DNA of 64,000 nt, from contig CAXXWT010000007.1 of the NCBI GenBank assembly GCA_963674685.2, forward strand, positions 1-64,000, given 5' to 3'. Position numbers and translations under genes: made by a program. This stretch comes from G963674685 sp963674685. Lineage in GTDB: Bacteria > Lernaellota > Lernaellaia > JACKCT01. Of the stretch, positions 1 through 9,179 are shown piece after piece. Under the pieces are notes generated by a model, which worked only from the letters and a program-made list of their open reading frames with translations, was not told the origin of the DNA and searched no databases. Numbering within the stretch: position 1 is the stretch's first letter; each line of letters opens with the position of its first letter.

Positions 1-55
1 CGATTCCGGGTAAAAGAAGCGTTCCAAAGAGAATGAGGCAATATTTGATTTTCAT
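1..55 (-). CDS. Start of a secreted or membrane protein (partial)
   Basis: Only the first 18 codons lie in the window. They read as a typical signal peptide: two early Lys residues, then a hydrophobic stretch (CLILFGTLLLPG). A GGGAAG ribosome-binding site sits about 3 bases before the ATG. The product runs off the left edge, so its function cannot be stated. Confidence 0.55.
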   Translation of the reverse strand, partial: MKIKYCLILFGTLLLPGI

Positions 56-608
56 AAGCTTCCCGAAAATAAATTGTGTTTGTCAAAAAGTTGCCCTTCG
101 TCTTAATAAAAATTCTGCAATTCGTTTCCGCACTTATATTCTGTGACTCCTCGACGCAATTCCTTCGCTTTGAAATGATTATGAAACCCGAATAACACCG
201 GTTTCCAATCGTTCAAATGCCGGACCACAATAACAGTCCCTTCTAACTTAAAGCCCCATGACGAGAGAAAAACTGATGACCGGCTATCCCGGCAAATTGG
301 ATGATGACGACTCGCAGTATATCACAATCGTATTTTTATTTGTATTTATGATAAACGCGTTTTTTTGGCATCAGTGAAAAAATATGAAACACATCGATGA
401 TCCGATAATTGTCGTTGCGGTATTCGGCCGTCGCTTTATTGATTTGCTTTATAGATATAACGTACCCGGGAAATGAACGTAAACCGTGTTGTCAATCTGC
501 ATGGAAGGAAAGATAAACGGAATGGCCGCGGACGCCATGGCGTGTTCGATGCGAATTTTCGTATGAATCAATAGTATATAATTCAGCTTCAGGATCAAAG
601 AGCGCCTA
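56..608. other. Gene-free stretch
   Basis: About 550 bases without a convincing gene. It is more AT-rich than its surroundings up to about position 470. Short open frames near 474-575 have no coding character. It lies between the partial minus-strand gene and the 3' end of the ygiQ-like gene. No repeat or RNA was recognised. Confidence 0.5.
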
Positions 609-2390
609 TCACTTTTTTATCTTCGTGCGATGAGGCGTTTTTCCTGTTCCCAAGATCATGTCTTTTTGCTTCTGCTTGCGGCGGGGATCTTTTTCCACGA
701 AGACCGGTTTCATCGTGGCGGGATCCAGACCCGTGGCGTACATGACCGTCGAGGCGGTTCCCGGCGTGGGCGTGAAGATCTGGCATTGCTCGGCCTTGAG
801 ATTGTGCCGCCGCATGAAATCCTGCAACTCGCGCATGTCCTCCATACGGCAGCCGGGATGCGCGGCCATGAGATAAGGCAGCACGTATTGCTTTTTTCCC
901 GCTTGATTTGAAACGCGCCGGTGCATGTCCAGAAATTTCAGAAAAGAATCGACGAAAGGTTTACGCATCAGCTTCAAAACGTGCGGCGCAGTGTGTTCCG
1001 GCGCGACTTTCATCAATCCGCTGGTGCGTTTTAACGCCAGCTCTTTGACGAAGGCGTTGGATTGGACCGCCAGGTCCGTGCGGATGCCCGTGGTGACGAA
1101 AAGATGTTTGACGCCGGGAATTTTCGAAGCCTTGCGCAGCAGATCCAGATACTCGGACGCATCGGCGCGCAGGTTGCGGCACGCGCTCGGCCAAAGGCAC
1201 GACGGCCGCTCGCAACGCCGCGGGTTATCGCACTTTGCGCCGTACATGTTGGCGGTCGGTCCGCCAAGATCAGTGATCGTGCCGCGAAATTCCGGATGCG
1301 CGGCGATGCGCCCGACCTCGTCCAGGATGGACTCCGGCGAGCGGCCGGAAACGATCTTTCCCTGATGCGCGCCGATGGCGCAAAACGCGCAGCCGCCCCC
1401 GCATCCCCTGTGCGTCGTCGCGGCAAAACGAACCTGCTCCAGGGCGGGAACCCGCTTGCCGCGCTGCGCGGGATGAATGTCGCGCGTGAAAGGCAGAGCG
1501 TAAATGCGATCCAGTTCCTGCGTCGAAAGCGGCGGCCATGGCGGATTCGCGATGACGAGCATCCCGGAGCTTTTTTGCCAAAGCAAGCCGTCGCCTTTTT
1601 GCTGCGCGATGCGATGCGCCGCTGCGTGGGCCTGATGATCTTTTGCAACCCGCTCGGCGTCGGGCAGTTCGGTTCCTTTTTCCGGCGCGCCGCCGCTGGC
1701 GGGCCGGCGGTAAACGACGCCGGGAACGTCGCGCACGGCATCGATTTGCGCTATTTGGTCGACGCGCTTTCCCGCCTTTCTTGCCTCAGCCATATCCGGA
1801 TTTTGCTTGATGAGCGCCGCGAGTCTGCCCGCGATTTCCACGATCGGCCCTTCGCCCATGCCGTGAACCAGCACGTCCGCGCCGCAGTCCATGAGAATCG
1901 GCCTCCGGACCGAATCGCTCCAGTAATCGTAATGCGCGAAGCGCCGCAGGCTCGCTTCCAGGCCGCCCGCCACGATGAACGCGGACTTGCCGAAAGCCCG
2001 GCGGATGAGATTGCAGTACACCGTCAGGGCTCGGTCCGGCCTGCCGCCCGCTATTCCGCCCGGCGCGAAAGGATCGTCGGAGCGCCGTTTTGAAAGCGCC
2101 GTGTAATTGCCCACCATGGAATCCAGGCTTCCGGCGGTCACGCCGAAAAAAAGGCGCGGCATTCCCAGGCGGGCGATGTCGTCCGGCGTTTTCACATCGG
2201 GCCGGGAAATGACGCCGACGCGATAGCCCATAGCTTCCAGCACGCGGCCGAGAAGCGCGGCGGGAAAGGAAGGATGATCCGCGTGCGCGTCGCCGGTGAC
2301 GAGTATCACGTCCGGTTCGTCCCAGCCGCGATCGCGGACTTCTTTTCGCGTGGCCGGCAGATGTTTGTTTTTGTCCGGTATATTCTGCAT
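609..2390 (-). CDS. ygiQ: YgiQ-family radical SAM protein (UPF0313)
   Basis: A 593-residue protein of the YgiQ/UPF0313 family, whose biochemical role is unknown although a tRNA or cofactor modification is often assumed. The radical SAM cluster motif C-x3-C-x2-C is present as CGGGCAFC near residue 330, followed by the family-typical AIGAHQGK. The N-terminal part (VILVTGDAHADHPSF, GLEASLRRFAHYDYWSDSVRR) is the characteristic cobalamin-binding-like family domain. The C-terminal region carries the PFVDSFLKFLDMHRR block. Length is close to that of family members, although the N-terminal leader is short. It stands alone; the next gene on the same strand is separated by 426 bases that contain a repeat element. 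Confidence 0.93.
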   Translation of the reverse strand: MQNIPDKNKHLPATRKEVRDRGWDEPDVILVTGDAHADHPSFPAALLGRVLEAMGYRVGVISRPDVKTPDDIARLGMPRLFFGVTAGSLDSMVGNYTALSKRRSDDPFAPGGIAGGRPDRALTVYCNLIRRAFGKSAFIVAGGLEASLRRFAHYDYWSDSVRRPILMDCGADVLVHGMGEGPIVEIAGRLAALIKQNPDMAEARKAGKRVDQIAQIDAVRDVPGVVYRRPASGGAPEKGTELPDAERVAKDHQAHAAAHRIAQQKGDGLLWQKSSGMLVIANPPWPPLSTQELDRIYALPFTRDIHPAQRGKRVPALEQVRFAATTHRGCGGGCAFCAIGAHQGKIVSGRSPESILDEVGRIAAHPEFRGTITDLGGPTANMYGAKCDNPRRCERPSCLWPSACRNLRADASEYLDLLRKASKIPGVKHLFVTTGIRTDLAVQSNAFVKELALKRTSGLMKVAPEHTAPHVLKLMRKPFVDSFLKFLDMHRRVSNQAGKKQYVLPYLMAAHPGCRMEDMRELQDFMRRHNLKAEQCQIFTPTPGTASTVMYATGLDPATMKPVFVEKDPRRKQKQKDMILGTGKTPHRTKIKK

Positions 2391-2483
2391 CAGCGTTGCC
2401 CCTGGCCTGCGACCGGATCATTCGTAATGAAAAATATAAAAGGAGGAAGGAGGAAATAAGAAGGATGAATTCCGCCGAGTGAG

Positions 2484-2698
2484 CTAGCCACTTGCAGAAT
2501 TATTGCTTCGTCAATCAGACTATAAAATAGATAACAGCACAGCCGGGGGCGGCTGTGCCACACACGTTGCAGTTGGCAAACCGTTTTTCTTTGGCACGTC
2601 ACATGTGGCACACCCGCCCTCGGCTGTGGTTGATTCGCCATTTGATTCAGTACCGCAAAATTCAGAACGAACTCGTTAATAATTTTGCAAGTGGCTAG
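2484..2698. repeat. MITE-like element with terminal inverted repeats
   Basis: The ends are inverted copies of a 21-base sequence: CTAGCCACTTGCAGAATTAT(T) at 2484-2504 and its reverse complement at 2678-2698, with one mismatch. Inside is a perfect hairpin GCACAGCCG/CGGCTGTGC with a GGGG loop at 2537-2558, and a second related copy (CCCTCGGCTGTGG) near 2627. There is no credible gene within it; the 135-codon open frame across this region (2390-2797) has no coding character. A clear target duplication was not seen. The structure suggests a non-autonomous mobile element or a repeat mobilised in trans. Confidence 0.55.
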
Positions 2699-2816
2699 TG
2701 CAGTTGAAGCTCGGAAACGATCCCGCGAACGCGGATGGCATGGACAAGACGTTTTGAGCATCTTTTCCCATGACCGCATTCCTCCTTCCGCCTTCATCCC
2801 TCCTCCTTGTTTCGTT

Positions 2817-3176
2817 TCAGCTTAAAAGTCTTGCGTCGAAAAAGATTTCATTGCGCGCGATCAGACCGTTTTCCAAAATCGCGATTTCCACTTTTTGAAA
2901 CGTGCGCTCTTTCTCATCGCCGGATTTTTTGTAGCGCCCTTTGGATATGATCGTTGCGCCGTCGCCCGATGCATGGGGAAAAATCTCCAGAACCTCCCAG
3001 CGCATTTCCCAGGCGCAAAAAACTTTTTCCAGGTAAGCCTTAAGAGCCTGTCTGCCCTTGATCGGCCCGCGCGTGAAAGGATCCTTATACTCGCCTTCCG
3101 GCGCGTAGCATTCGATGACTTTTTGCGCGTCTTGCGTGTTCCACGCATCGATCACGCGGGCGATGAAATCTTGCAT
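2817..3176 (-). CDS. NTF2-like (SnoaL-type) protein
   Basis: About 119 residues of the NTF2-like alpha+beta cone fold: an N-terminal helix (FIARVIDAWNTQDAQKVIECYA), then the YKDPFTRGPIKGRQALKAYL segment and beta strands ending in ENGLIARNEIFFDARLL. Such proteins are small-molecule isomerases or cyclases, or binding proteins; no catalytic assignment is possible here. The chosen start has AAGGA seven bases upstream; an in-frame ATG at 3197 is possible. It is a clear paralogue of the NTF2-like protein at 45.9 kb: both share the AWN-x-D, RG-I/pITDQ-like and ENGLIARNE(I/V)(F/Y)FD blocks. It is transcribed divergently from the dehydrogenase at 3274. Confidence 0.8.
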   Translation of the reverse strand: MQDFIARVIDAWNTQDAQKVIECYAPEGEYKDPFTRGPIKGRQALKAYLEKVFCAWEMRWEVLEIFPHASGDGATIISKGRYKKSGDEKERTFQKVEIAILENGLIARNEIFFDARLLS

Positions 3177-3273
3177 TGAATAGTCCTTATGGCTCATACT
3201 CGAATCCGCTTAATGGAATCGTTGAAACACTCAAGCGAAGATGTCCAATACCACATTTTCTAAAGGCGGCCCA

Positions 3274-4389
3274 ATGAAAGTTATCGTTTTTGGCGGCGCC
3301 GGAGACATGGGAAGCCGGGCCGCGCAGGATCTGGCGCGCTCCGAAGGCGTCGACGCCGTCATCATCGCGGATCGCAACGAATCCGCGGCGAAAAAAATCG
3401 CCGAATCTCTTGCAGGCGAAGGCGCGAAAATCGAAGTCGCCGTCGTCGATGCGATGAATCACGACAGCCTCGTTGACTCCATGCGCGGATGCGACGTGGC
3501 GGCCGGCGCCCTGGGGCCGTTTTTCATTTTCGAATCGAAACTCATGCAGGCCGCCCTGGACGCGGGTGTGAATTATTGCAGCATCTGCGACGAATGGGAG
3601 CCGGTGGAAAATGCCATCGACGCGTTTTGCGACAAGGCGCGTGATAAAGGCCTGACCATGATCACCGGCCTGGGCGCCAGTCCGGGGCTTACCAACATGC
3701 ACGTAGCCGACCTGGCCCGCAAAATGGATTCCGTTCAGCGCGTGCGTATGAGCGTGTATCTGCCGCTTCTGGATATGGGCGGAGGCCGCGCGGCGATCAG
3801 GCACGGCCTGTATATCATGAGCGGGCAAAGCGTCGTATGGCGGGGCGGAAAACGGACTTCGATCAAATCATGCAGCGAAAAGCGCATGATCGATTATCCG
3901 CGCTTCGGTTCGATTGCCTCGTGGAATATGGGCCATAGCGAGCCGGTGACGATCCCGCGTTATTTCCCGGACCTTGAGGAAGTGGATTTTTACATGGGAT
4001 TCGGATCGGGCGCTTCCCTTGTCACGCAGATGGCGCGGTGGGGAATATTTGCGGGTGGCGGGCGCGCGGACTTTCTGGCAAATGCCTTCGCATATGTCGA
4101 GGGGCTGTTTGCCGGCGGCAAACCCGGCGCGGGCGCCATGCGGATCGATGCGTGGGGAAAAGCGAATGGCAAGGAAGTACATTTGCTTCGCTGCGGCACA
4201 GGCGTGATGCGCGATTCCACGGGCCTGAGCCTTTCCGTCGGCGCGCTCATGCTGGGCAAAGGATTATTGACGGCGCATGGCGGCGTGTTCGCCCCGGAAG
4301 GATGCCTGGAGCCGAAAACCTTTTTGAATCTTATGACCGAAAGGGGCATCGAGGGATTCGAGGATCTCGAAATGCAAAAAGGCGTTTAA
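3274..4389 (+). CDS. Saccharopine dehydrogenase-like NAD(P)-binding protein
   Basis: About 371 residues. The N-terminus is a Rossmann dinucleotide-binding fold (MKVIVFGGAGDMGSRAAQDL), followed by an acidic strand end (VIIADRNES) and the AAGALGPF segment typical of the saccharopine dehydrogenase/homospermidine synthase-like group. The family includes reductases and lyases of amino-acid and lipid metabolism; the substrate cannot be told. The start at 3274 is preferred because AAAGG lies seven bases upstream; an upstream in-frame ATG at 3241 lacks a good ribosome-binding site and would only add eleven residues. It stands alone, divergent from the NTF2-like gene, and could share a promoter region of about 100 bases with it. 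Confidence 0.85.
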   Translation: MKVIVFGGAGDMGSRAAQDLARSEGVDAVIIADRNESAAKKIAESLAGEGAKIEVAVVDAMNHDSLVDSMRGCDVAAGALGPFFIFESKLMQAALDAGVNYCSICDEWEPVENAIDAFCDKARDKGLTMITGLGASPGLTNMHVADLARKMDSVQRVRMSVYLPLLDMGGGRAAIRHGLYIMSGQSVVWRGGKRTSIKSCSEKRMIDYPRFGSIASWNMGHSEPVTIPRYFPDLEEVDFYMGFGSGASLVTQMARWGIFAGGGRADFLANAFAYVEGLFAGGKPGAGAMRIDAWGKANGKEVHLLRCGTGVMRDSTGLSLSVGALMLGKGLLTAHGGVFAPEGCLEPKTFLNLMTERGIEGFEDLEMQKGV

Positions 4390-4546
4390 CCGCACCACCG
4401 CCGGATTGTCGAAAAACCGGATGATATTGGGAAATTAGGGTTTTGTTCACCAAAAATCCCCGGAAAGTCAGTTGTCATTCATCGAATAATCGGTAAAATG
4501 CTAAAAGCATTATCTTAATGTAAAAAAATCCTTCCAGGACGGGGCT

Positions 4547-6580
4547 ATGACATCAACAAAAGCCGATGTGACGAAAACGAAAAGACTTGCCGACGCCGTG
4601 CGCGTACTTTCCGCGGAAGCCGTGGAAAAGGCGAACTCCGGTCATCCCGGCATGCCCCTGGGCGTGGCTGACGCCGCCGCCGCGCTTTGGACCGGACATC
4701 TGAACTTCGATCCGACCGACGATAAGTGGATGGGCCGGGACCGGTTCGTGCTTTCCGCGGGACACGGCTCCACGCTGCTTTACAGCCTTTTGCACCTGTT
4801 CGGATTCGATTTGAGTGTCGACGACCTCAAAAATTTTCGGCAGCTCAACAGCAAAACCCCCGGGCATCCGGAACGCGGCGAAACTCCCGGCGTTGAAGTG
4901 ACGACGGGGCCGCTGGGACAGGGAATCGCCAACGCCGTCGGCATGGCGATCGGCGCGAAAATGGCCTCGGCCCGATTCGCCGATAACGACTTCGATCCTT
5001 TCGGCATGACGATCTACGCTCTTTCCGGCGACGGATGCATGATGGAGGGCATCTCCTACGAAGCCGCCAGTTTCGCCGGGCATCTCAAGCTCGATAACCT
5101 CGTCGTGATGTACGATAAAAACGACATCACCATCGAAGGCGCGTCGCAACTGACCTGCTGTGAAAACGTGGACAAGAGATTCGAGTCCATGGGCTGGTTT
5201 GTGCTGTGCGTAGACGGCCATGACATTGGCGCCGTCAGCGACGCCCTCGCCGAAGCGAAAAAAGCCGACCGCCCGGCGCTGATCATCTGTAAAACGCATA
5301 TCGCATACGGTTCGCCGTCCAAGCAGGACAGCGCCGATTCCCACGGTGCTCCGCTGGGTCCCGAAGACCTCAAGGGATTCAAGGACAAACTGGGCTGGCC
5401 CTCTGAGCAGTTCTTCGTTCCCGAAGACGTGAAGGAATACGCGGCGGATCTGATCGCGGTAAAGAAAGCGGCGCGCAAGGCCTGGGACGACAAGCTGGAG
5501 ATATGGAAAAAGGCTGATCCCGCGCGGGCCGGCGCATACAACAATTTCGCCAAGGGAATCCTGCCCGAGGGCGCCTTTGAAAAGCTTTTGGAAAACGCGC
5601 CGGACAAAGCCGGGGCCACGCGGGCGCACAGCGGCGCCATACTCCAGGTCGCCGCGGAAATCTGTCCTTACCTGATCGGCGGTTCGGCGGATCTGGCGCC
5701 GTCGAACAAATCCGAGATCAAAGGTTCGGATTACGTCGGCCCCGGAAAGTTTGCCGGGCGCAACTTTCACTTCGGCGTTCGGGAACATGCCATGGCGGGC
5801 GTCGCCAACGGTCTGGCGGCTTTCGGAGGCTGGCGCCCCTACGTGGCGACCTTCCTGGTTTTTTCCGATTACATGCGCGCCTCGATCAGGTTGTCGGCGC
5901 TGATGAAATTGCCCGTGATTTATATTTTCACCCACGATTCCTTCCACGTGGGCGAAGACGGCCCGACGCATCAGCCCATCGAACACATCGAGTCTTTGAG
6001 AAATATTCCGGGACTGCGCGTGCTGCGTCCCGCCGACGCCGTGGAAACCGCCGCCGCGTATTACTACGGCCTCACGCAGGGCGGGCCGACGGTTATCATC
6101 TGCTCGAGGCAGAAGCTTCAGCCGATTAAAAGAGATCGGCCCTATCACAAGGCCGCGCAGCTTTCCGGCGGGCAGGTTCTCGTCGAAGGCCTCGACGAAG
6201 TCGCCACGCTTGTGGCCACGGGCAGCGAGGTTCAGCTTGCCCTGGAGGCGGCGGCAATTCTCAAAGAGCAGGACATCAACGTCCGCGTTGTTTCGCTTCT
6301 TAACCGCAAGCGCTTTTTGACGCGCGCCGAGCAGGACCGCCATCGCCTCATTCCATACGGGCAGCCCGTATGCACGATCGAGGCGGGAGTCAACGACGGA
6401 TGGGCGGCGCTCACCGGGCGCAGGGGATTGCGGATCGGCCTGGACCGTTTCGGCGCTTCGGCCCCGGCGTCGGAACTGGCGAAGTTTTTCGGCTTCACGC
6501 CGGAGATGATCGCCGCCAAGGTCAAGGCCTGGCTCGTCCAACTCGATAAGCTGGGACGCCTGAGTACGGGGCTGAATTAG
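4547..6580 (+). CDS. tkt: Transketolase
   Basis: A 677-residue full-length transketolase, which moves two-carbon units between sugar phosphates in the pentose phosphate or Calvin pathways, using thiamine diphosphate and a divalent metal. Visible hallmarks: the N-terminal NSGHPGMPLG motif, the thiamine-binding GDGCMMEG...N region around residue 165, the pyrimidine-domain segment FGVREHAMAGVANGLA, and HDSFHVGEDGPTHQPIEH, which carries conserved substrate-phosphate and proton-transfer residues. The C-terminal domain (VATGSEVQLALEAA) is complete. The start ATG follows a short ACGGGGCT ribosome-binding site. It appears monocistronic, 157 bases after the preceding gene and 79 before the next. Confidence 0.97.
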   Translation: MTSTKADVTKTKRLADAVRVLSAEAVEKANSGHPGMPLGVADAAAALWTGHLNFDPTDDKWMGRDRFVLSAGHGSTLLYSLLHLFGFDLSVDDLKNFRQLNSKTPGHPERGETPGVEVTTGPLGQGIANAVGMAIGAKMASARFADNDFDPFGMTIYALSGDGCMMEGISYEAASFAGHLKLDNLVVMYDKNDITIEGASQLTCCENVDKRFESMGWFVLCVDGHDIGAVSDALAEAKKADRPALIICKTHIAYGSPSKQDSADSHGAPLGPEDLKGFKDKLGWPSEQFFVPEDVKEYAADLIAVKKAARKAWDDKLEIWKKADPARAGAYNNFAKGILPEGAFEKLLENAPDKAGATRAHSGAILQVAAEICPYLIGGSADLAPSNKSEIKGSDYVGPGKFAGRNFHFGVREHAMAGVANGLAAFGGWRPYVATFLVFSDYMRASIRLSALMKLPVIYIFTHDSFHVGEDGPTHQPIEHIESLRNIPGLRVLRPADAVETAAAYYYGLTQGGPTVIICSRQKLQPIKRDRPYHKAAQLSGGQVLVEGLDEVATLVATGSEVQLALEAAAILKEQDINVRVVSLLNRKRFLTRAEQDRHRLIPYGQPVCTIEAGVNDGWAALTGRRGLRIGLDRFGASAPASELAKFFGFTPEMIAAKVKAWLVQLDKLGRLSTGLN

Positions 6581-6659
6581 AGCCCGGGCAGTCGTTTGTA
6601 AAGGAAATGATTTAGCTAAGATGCTTTCGCTCACCGATTAGACGAAAACCGGAGGAAAG

Positions 6660-8597
6660 ATGTCGGACAAAGAATTCACACCCTATATCCCGGCCGATCA
6701 GTCGGTGCCGGAACTGACGATCAAAGCCGTCGTCATCGGCGTCGCGCTCGGAATCCTGATGACCGCCGCCAACACGTACCTGGGTCTTTACGCCGGCATG
6801 ACCGTCTCCGCCTCGATCCCCGCGGCGGTGATCTCCATGGGCATTCTGCGCGGCATTTTGCGCAAAGGCACGATCCTGGAAAACAACATCGTGCAGACCA
6901 TCGCTTCCGCCGGCGAGAGCCTGGCGGCGGGCATCATCTTCACGATCCCCGCCCTGGTCATCACGGGCGTCTGGAAGGATTTCAGATTCTGGCCCGTGAC
7001 CCTGGTGGCGATCCTCGGCGGCATGCTGGGCATTTTGTTCATGATCCCGCTGCGCCGCGCGCTGATCGTCGAGGAAGTCGAGCTCAAGTATCCGGAGGGC
7101 GTGGCCTGCGCCGAAGTTCTGGAAGTGGGCGAGACCGGCGGAAGCGGAGTCATCTATGTCTTTTCCGCCATGGCGCTGGGCGCCGTTTTCAAATTCCTCG
7201 GAACGGGAGTCGGCCTGATCAAAGGCGCGGTGGAAGGCGCTTTCAAAACGGGCAAGACGGCCTTTTTCTTCGGCAGCGACATCTCTCCGGCCCTCGTGGC
7301 CGTTGGTTATATCGTGGGATTCAACGTGGCGCTTCTGATCTTTCTGGGCGGCGCCATCGGCTGGATCTTCGGCATTCCGATCTATTACTTGATCGCCGGC
7401 TATCCCGGCGGCGAGTCGGTCGTGGACGTCATGTACGGCACCTGGAACTCTCACATCCGGTTCATGGGCGTGGGCGCCATGATCGTCGGCGGCGTCTGGT
7501 CCATCATCGGCGTGCGCAAAGGCATCGTCAAAGGCGTGCAGGGCGCCGTGGCCGGATACAAGGGCATGAAAGAAGGAGAGACCTTCGAGCGCACGCAAAA
7601 AGACATCAACATCGTCGGCATTATGGGAATGCTCATTCCCACGACGATTCTCGTTTACGCCCTTTACACGGTTTTGACCGGACACCTGGGCATCGGCCTG
7701 GTGGCGGGCACGGTCATGATCATCGCCTCGTTTTTCTTCGTGGCCGTTTCCAGCTACATCGTCGGACTCGTGGGAAGCTCCAACAATCCGGTTTCGGGAA
7801 TGACCATTTCAACGGTGCTGTTCGCTTCCGCGCTGCTTCTGGTTTTCGGCATGAAAGGCGACTCGGGCATCATCGCCGCGCTGGGCGTGGCGGGCGTCGT
7901 GTGCTGCGCGGCATGCACCGCCGGCGACGTGAGCCAGGATTTGAAAACCGGTTATCTGGTCGGCGCGACGCCGTGGAAACAGCAATGGGCGCAGGTCATC
8001 GGCGTGATCGCCCCGGCCTTCGTGATCGCTCCGATCCTGACCGTTTTGCACAAAAGCTACGGCATCGGCGTGGAGGTCACTCCCGGCGTGGAATTTCTCA
8101 AGGCCCCGCAGGCCAACTTATTCGCCAGCATCGTGCAGGCCATGTTCAACCCGGATGCGTCCATGCCCTGGGGAATGGTGATCGCGGGAATGGCCGTAGG
8201 CATCGCCATCATCACCTTAGACGAATTTCTCAAGCGCTCGGGAAGCGGATTCCGCACTTACGTGATGCCCGTGGCCGTGGGCATTTATCTGCCCTGGTCT
8301 TTGGGCGTGCCGATTTTTATCGGCGGCATCGCGGCGGCGATTACCGGGCGCATCGTCGACGCCGGCAAAGCGAAGGAGTCGGTCCATCGCGGCGTGCTGG
8401 TCGGGTCGGGCCTGATCGCCGGCGAGGCGCTGATGGGCATCATCATGGCCTTTCTCATCGTCCTGGGAATCAATTTACCCAAAGTAGGCCTGCCGGAAAT
8501 CGCCAAGGAAGCGATCTCCGTGCTTCTGTTGCTGGGCGTGATCGGCGGCATGGTCTGGGTAGCGGTCAAAGGACGTACGGACAGCGGTAAGAAATAA
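6660..8597 (+). CDS. OPT-family oligopeptide transporter
   Basis: A 645-residue polytopic inner-membrane protein of the OPT family (bacterial group), secondary transporters for short peptides or metal chelates. Family blocks seen: TIKAVVIGVALGILMTAANTYLGLYAGMTVSASIPAAVISMGILR near the N-terminus, NNIVQTIASAGESLAAGIIFTIPAL, a long loop after GEVGETGG..., VVSSYIVGLVGSSNNPVSGMT, and CTAGDVSQDLKTGYLVGATPWKQQ. Some 14-16 hydrophobic segments can be counted. The ATG follows a consensus GGAGG. Its TAA overlaps the ATG of the PqqD-like gene (TAATG), so the three genes from here to 9165 are very likely one operon with coupled translation. Confidence 0.93.
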   Translation: MSDKEFTPYIPADQSVPELTIKAVVIGVALGILMTAANTYLGLYAGMTVSASIPAAVISMGILRGILRKGTILENNIVQTIASAGESLAAGIIFTIPALVITGVWKDFRFWPVTLVAILGGMLGILFMIPLRRALIVEEVELKYPEGVACAEVLEVGETGGSGVIYVFSAMALGAVFKFLGTGVGLIKGAVEGAFKTGKTAFFFGSDISPALVAVGYIVGFNVALLIFLGGAIGWIFGIPIYYLIAGYPGGESVVDVMYGTWNSHIRFMGVGAMIVGGVWSIIGVRKGIVKGVQGAVAGYKGMKEGETFERTQKDINIVGIMGMLIPTTILVYALYTVLTGHLGIGLVAGTVMIIASFFFVAVSSYIVGLVGSSNNPVSGMTISTVLFASALLLVFGMKGDSGIIAALGVAGVVCCAACTAGDVSQDLKTGYLVGATPWKQQWAQVIGVIAPAFVIAPILTVLHKSYGIGVEVTPGVEFLKAPQANLFASIVQAMFNPDASMPWGMVIAGMAVGIAIITLDEFLKRSGSGFRTYVMPVAVGIYLPWSLGVPIFIGGIAAAITGRIVDAGKAKESVHRGVLVGSGLIAGEALMGIIMAFLIVLGINLPKVGLPEIAKEAISVLLLLGVIGGMVWVAVKGRTDSGKK

Positions 8598-8953
8598 TGC
8601 CCGGACCGGATCTTCTCGATCTCGTCCCGGAACGCGCGGCCGCCGAAGCGGGCCGATACGAAAGCAAGGCCCGCTTCGAGTTTCCCCGCTTCAAGTCGGG
8701 ACCGGGGCGTATTTTCGGATCGCTTTTGCGTGCCAGTGAAACCATCAAGATCAATCTGGACGAGGTCGGGACCGCGGCGTGGGACCTGATGGATGGGCGC
8801 CGTTCGGTGAGGCGGATCGCCGAGGTCGTCGCCGACCGTTTCGGCGACGAGGCGCAGCCGGTCGAGCAGCGGCTTACGGCGCTGTTTCAGATCATGCATC
8901 GCAACGGCTTGATCCGATTCAGGCATCCGGACTTCGGCGGGCGACGGTTATGA
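8597..8953 (+). CDS. PqqD-like RRE-fold protein
   Basis: 118 residues. The C-terminal two thirds match the PqqD winged-helix fold: hydrophobic strand region (KINLDEVGTAAWDLMDGRRSV), then RRIAEVVADRFGDEA and LTALFQIMHRNGLI. In PQQ and other RiPP pathways this fold binds the leader of a precursor peptide and presents it to a radical SAM enzyme. No PQQ gene and no precursor peptide were recognised nearby. The N-terminal about 45 residues (ESKARFEFPRFKSGPG) are extra. Start codon overlaps the OPT stop, and its own stop overlaps the next start (ATGA), so it is translated as part of a transporter operon. Its role there, perhaps as a peptide-binding adaptor, is inference. Confidence 0.8.
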   Translation: MPGPDLLDLVPERAAAEAGRYESKARFEFPRFKSGPGRIFGSLLRASETIKINLDEVGTAAWDLMDGRRSVRRIAEVVADRFGDEAQPVEQRLTALFQIMHRNGLIRFRHPDFGGRRL

Positions 8954-9165
8954 ATAAATCGAAAACACCGCGCGTCGACTGCCGAAAATGCCGCCACTAT
9001 TTTGTGACCTGGAATCCCGACTTCCCTTTCGGGTGCAGGGCCATGGGATTCAAATCCAAACGCCTGCCCGCGTACGACGTCTACGAAAACTCGTCGATGC
9101 CCTGCCAGCTGTTCGACGCCAAAGCAAAAACGAAAAAATCCGCCGACGGAAGACGGCGGATTTGA
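8950..9165 (+). CDS. Small conserved-type Cys protein
   Basis: 71 residues, not assigned to a function. Four Cys residues in two pairs (CRKC near residue 10, then one in FGCRAMGFK and one in MPCQLF) suggest a small metal-binding domain; His and aromatic residues (HYFVTWNPDFPFGC) are typical of a short conserved bacterial family annotated only as hypothetical. The C-terminus is a basic tail (KAKTKKSADGRRR) whose codons form one arm of the terminator hairpin of the converging gene. The ATG overlaps the upstream TGA by the ATGA arrangement. Confidence 0.7.
   Translation: MNKSKTPRVDCRKCRHYFVTWNPDFPFGCRAMGFKSKRLPAYDVYENSSMPCQLFDAKAKTKKSADGRRRI
9133..9163 (-). terminator. Rho-independent terminator, embedded in the 3' end of a converging gene
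   Basis: A 10-bp perfect stem (AAATCCGCCG with CGGCGGATTT) around an 8-base loop. Read on the minus strand it is followed by a T-run (TTTTTTCGTTTTT), so it ends transcripts of the defence-like genes. It lies wholly inside the last codons of the plus-strand gene that ends at 9165. On the plus strand there is no T-run after the stem. Confidence 0.75.
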
Positions 9166-9179
9166 TATGTCGCTTGGAA

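Noticed and set aside
2390..2797. 135-codon open frame
   Set aside because: It spans the MITE-like repeat and intergenic sequence, has no family-like pattern or RBS, and includes stem-loop repeats.
4553..6634. 693-codon minus frame opposite transketolase
   Set aside because: Long open frame due to GC-rich codon bias of tkt on the opposite strand.
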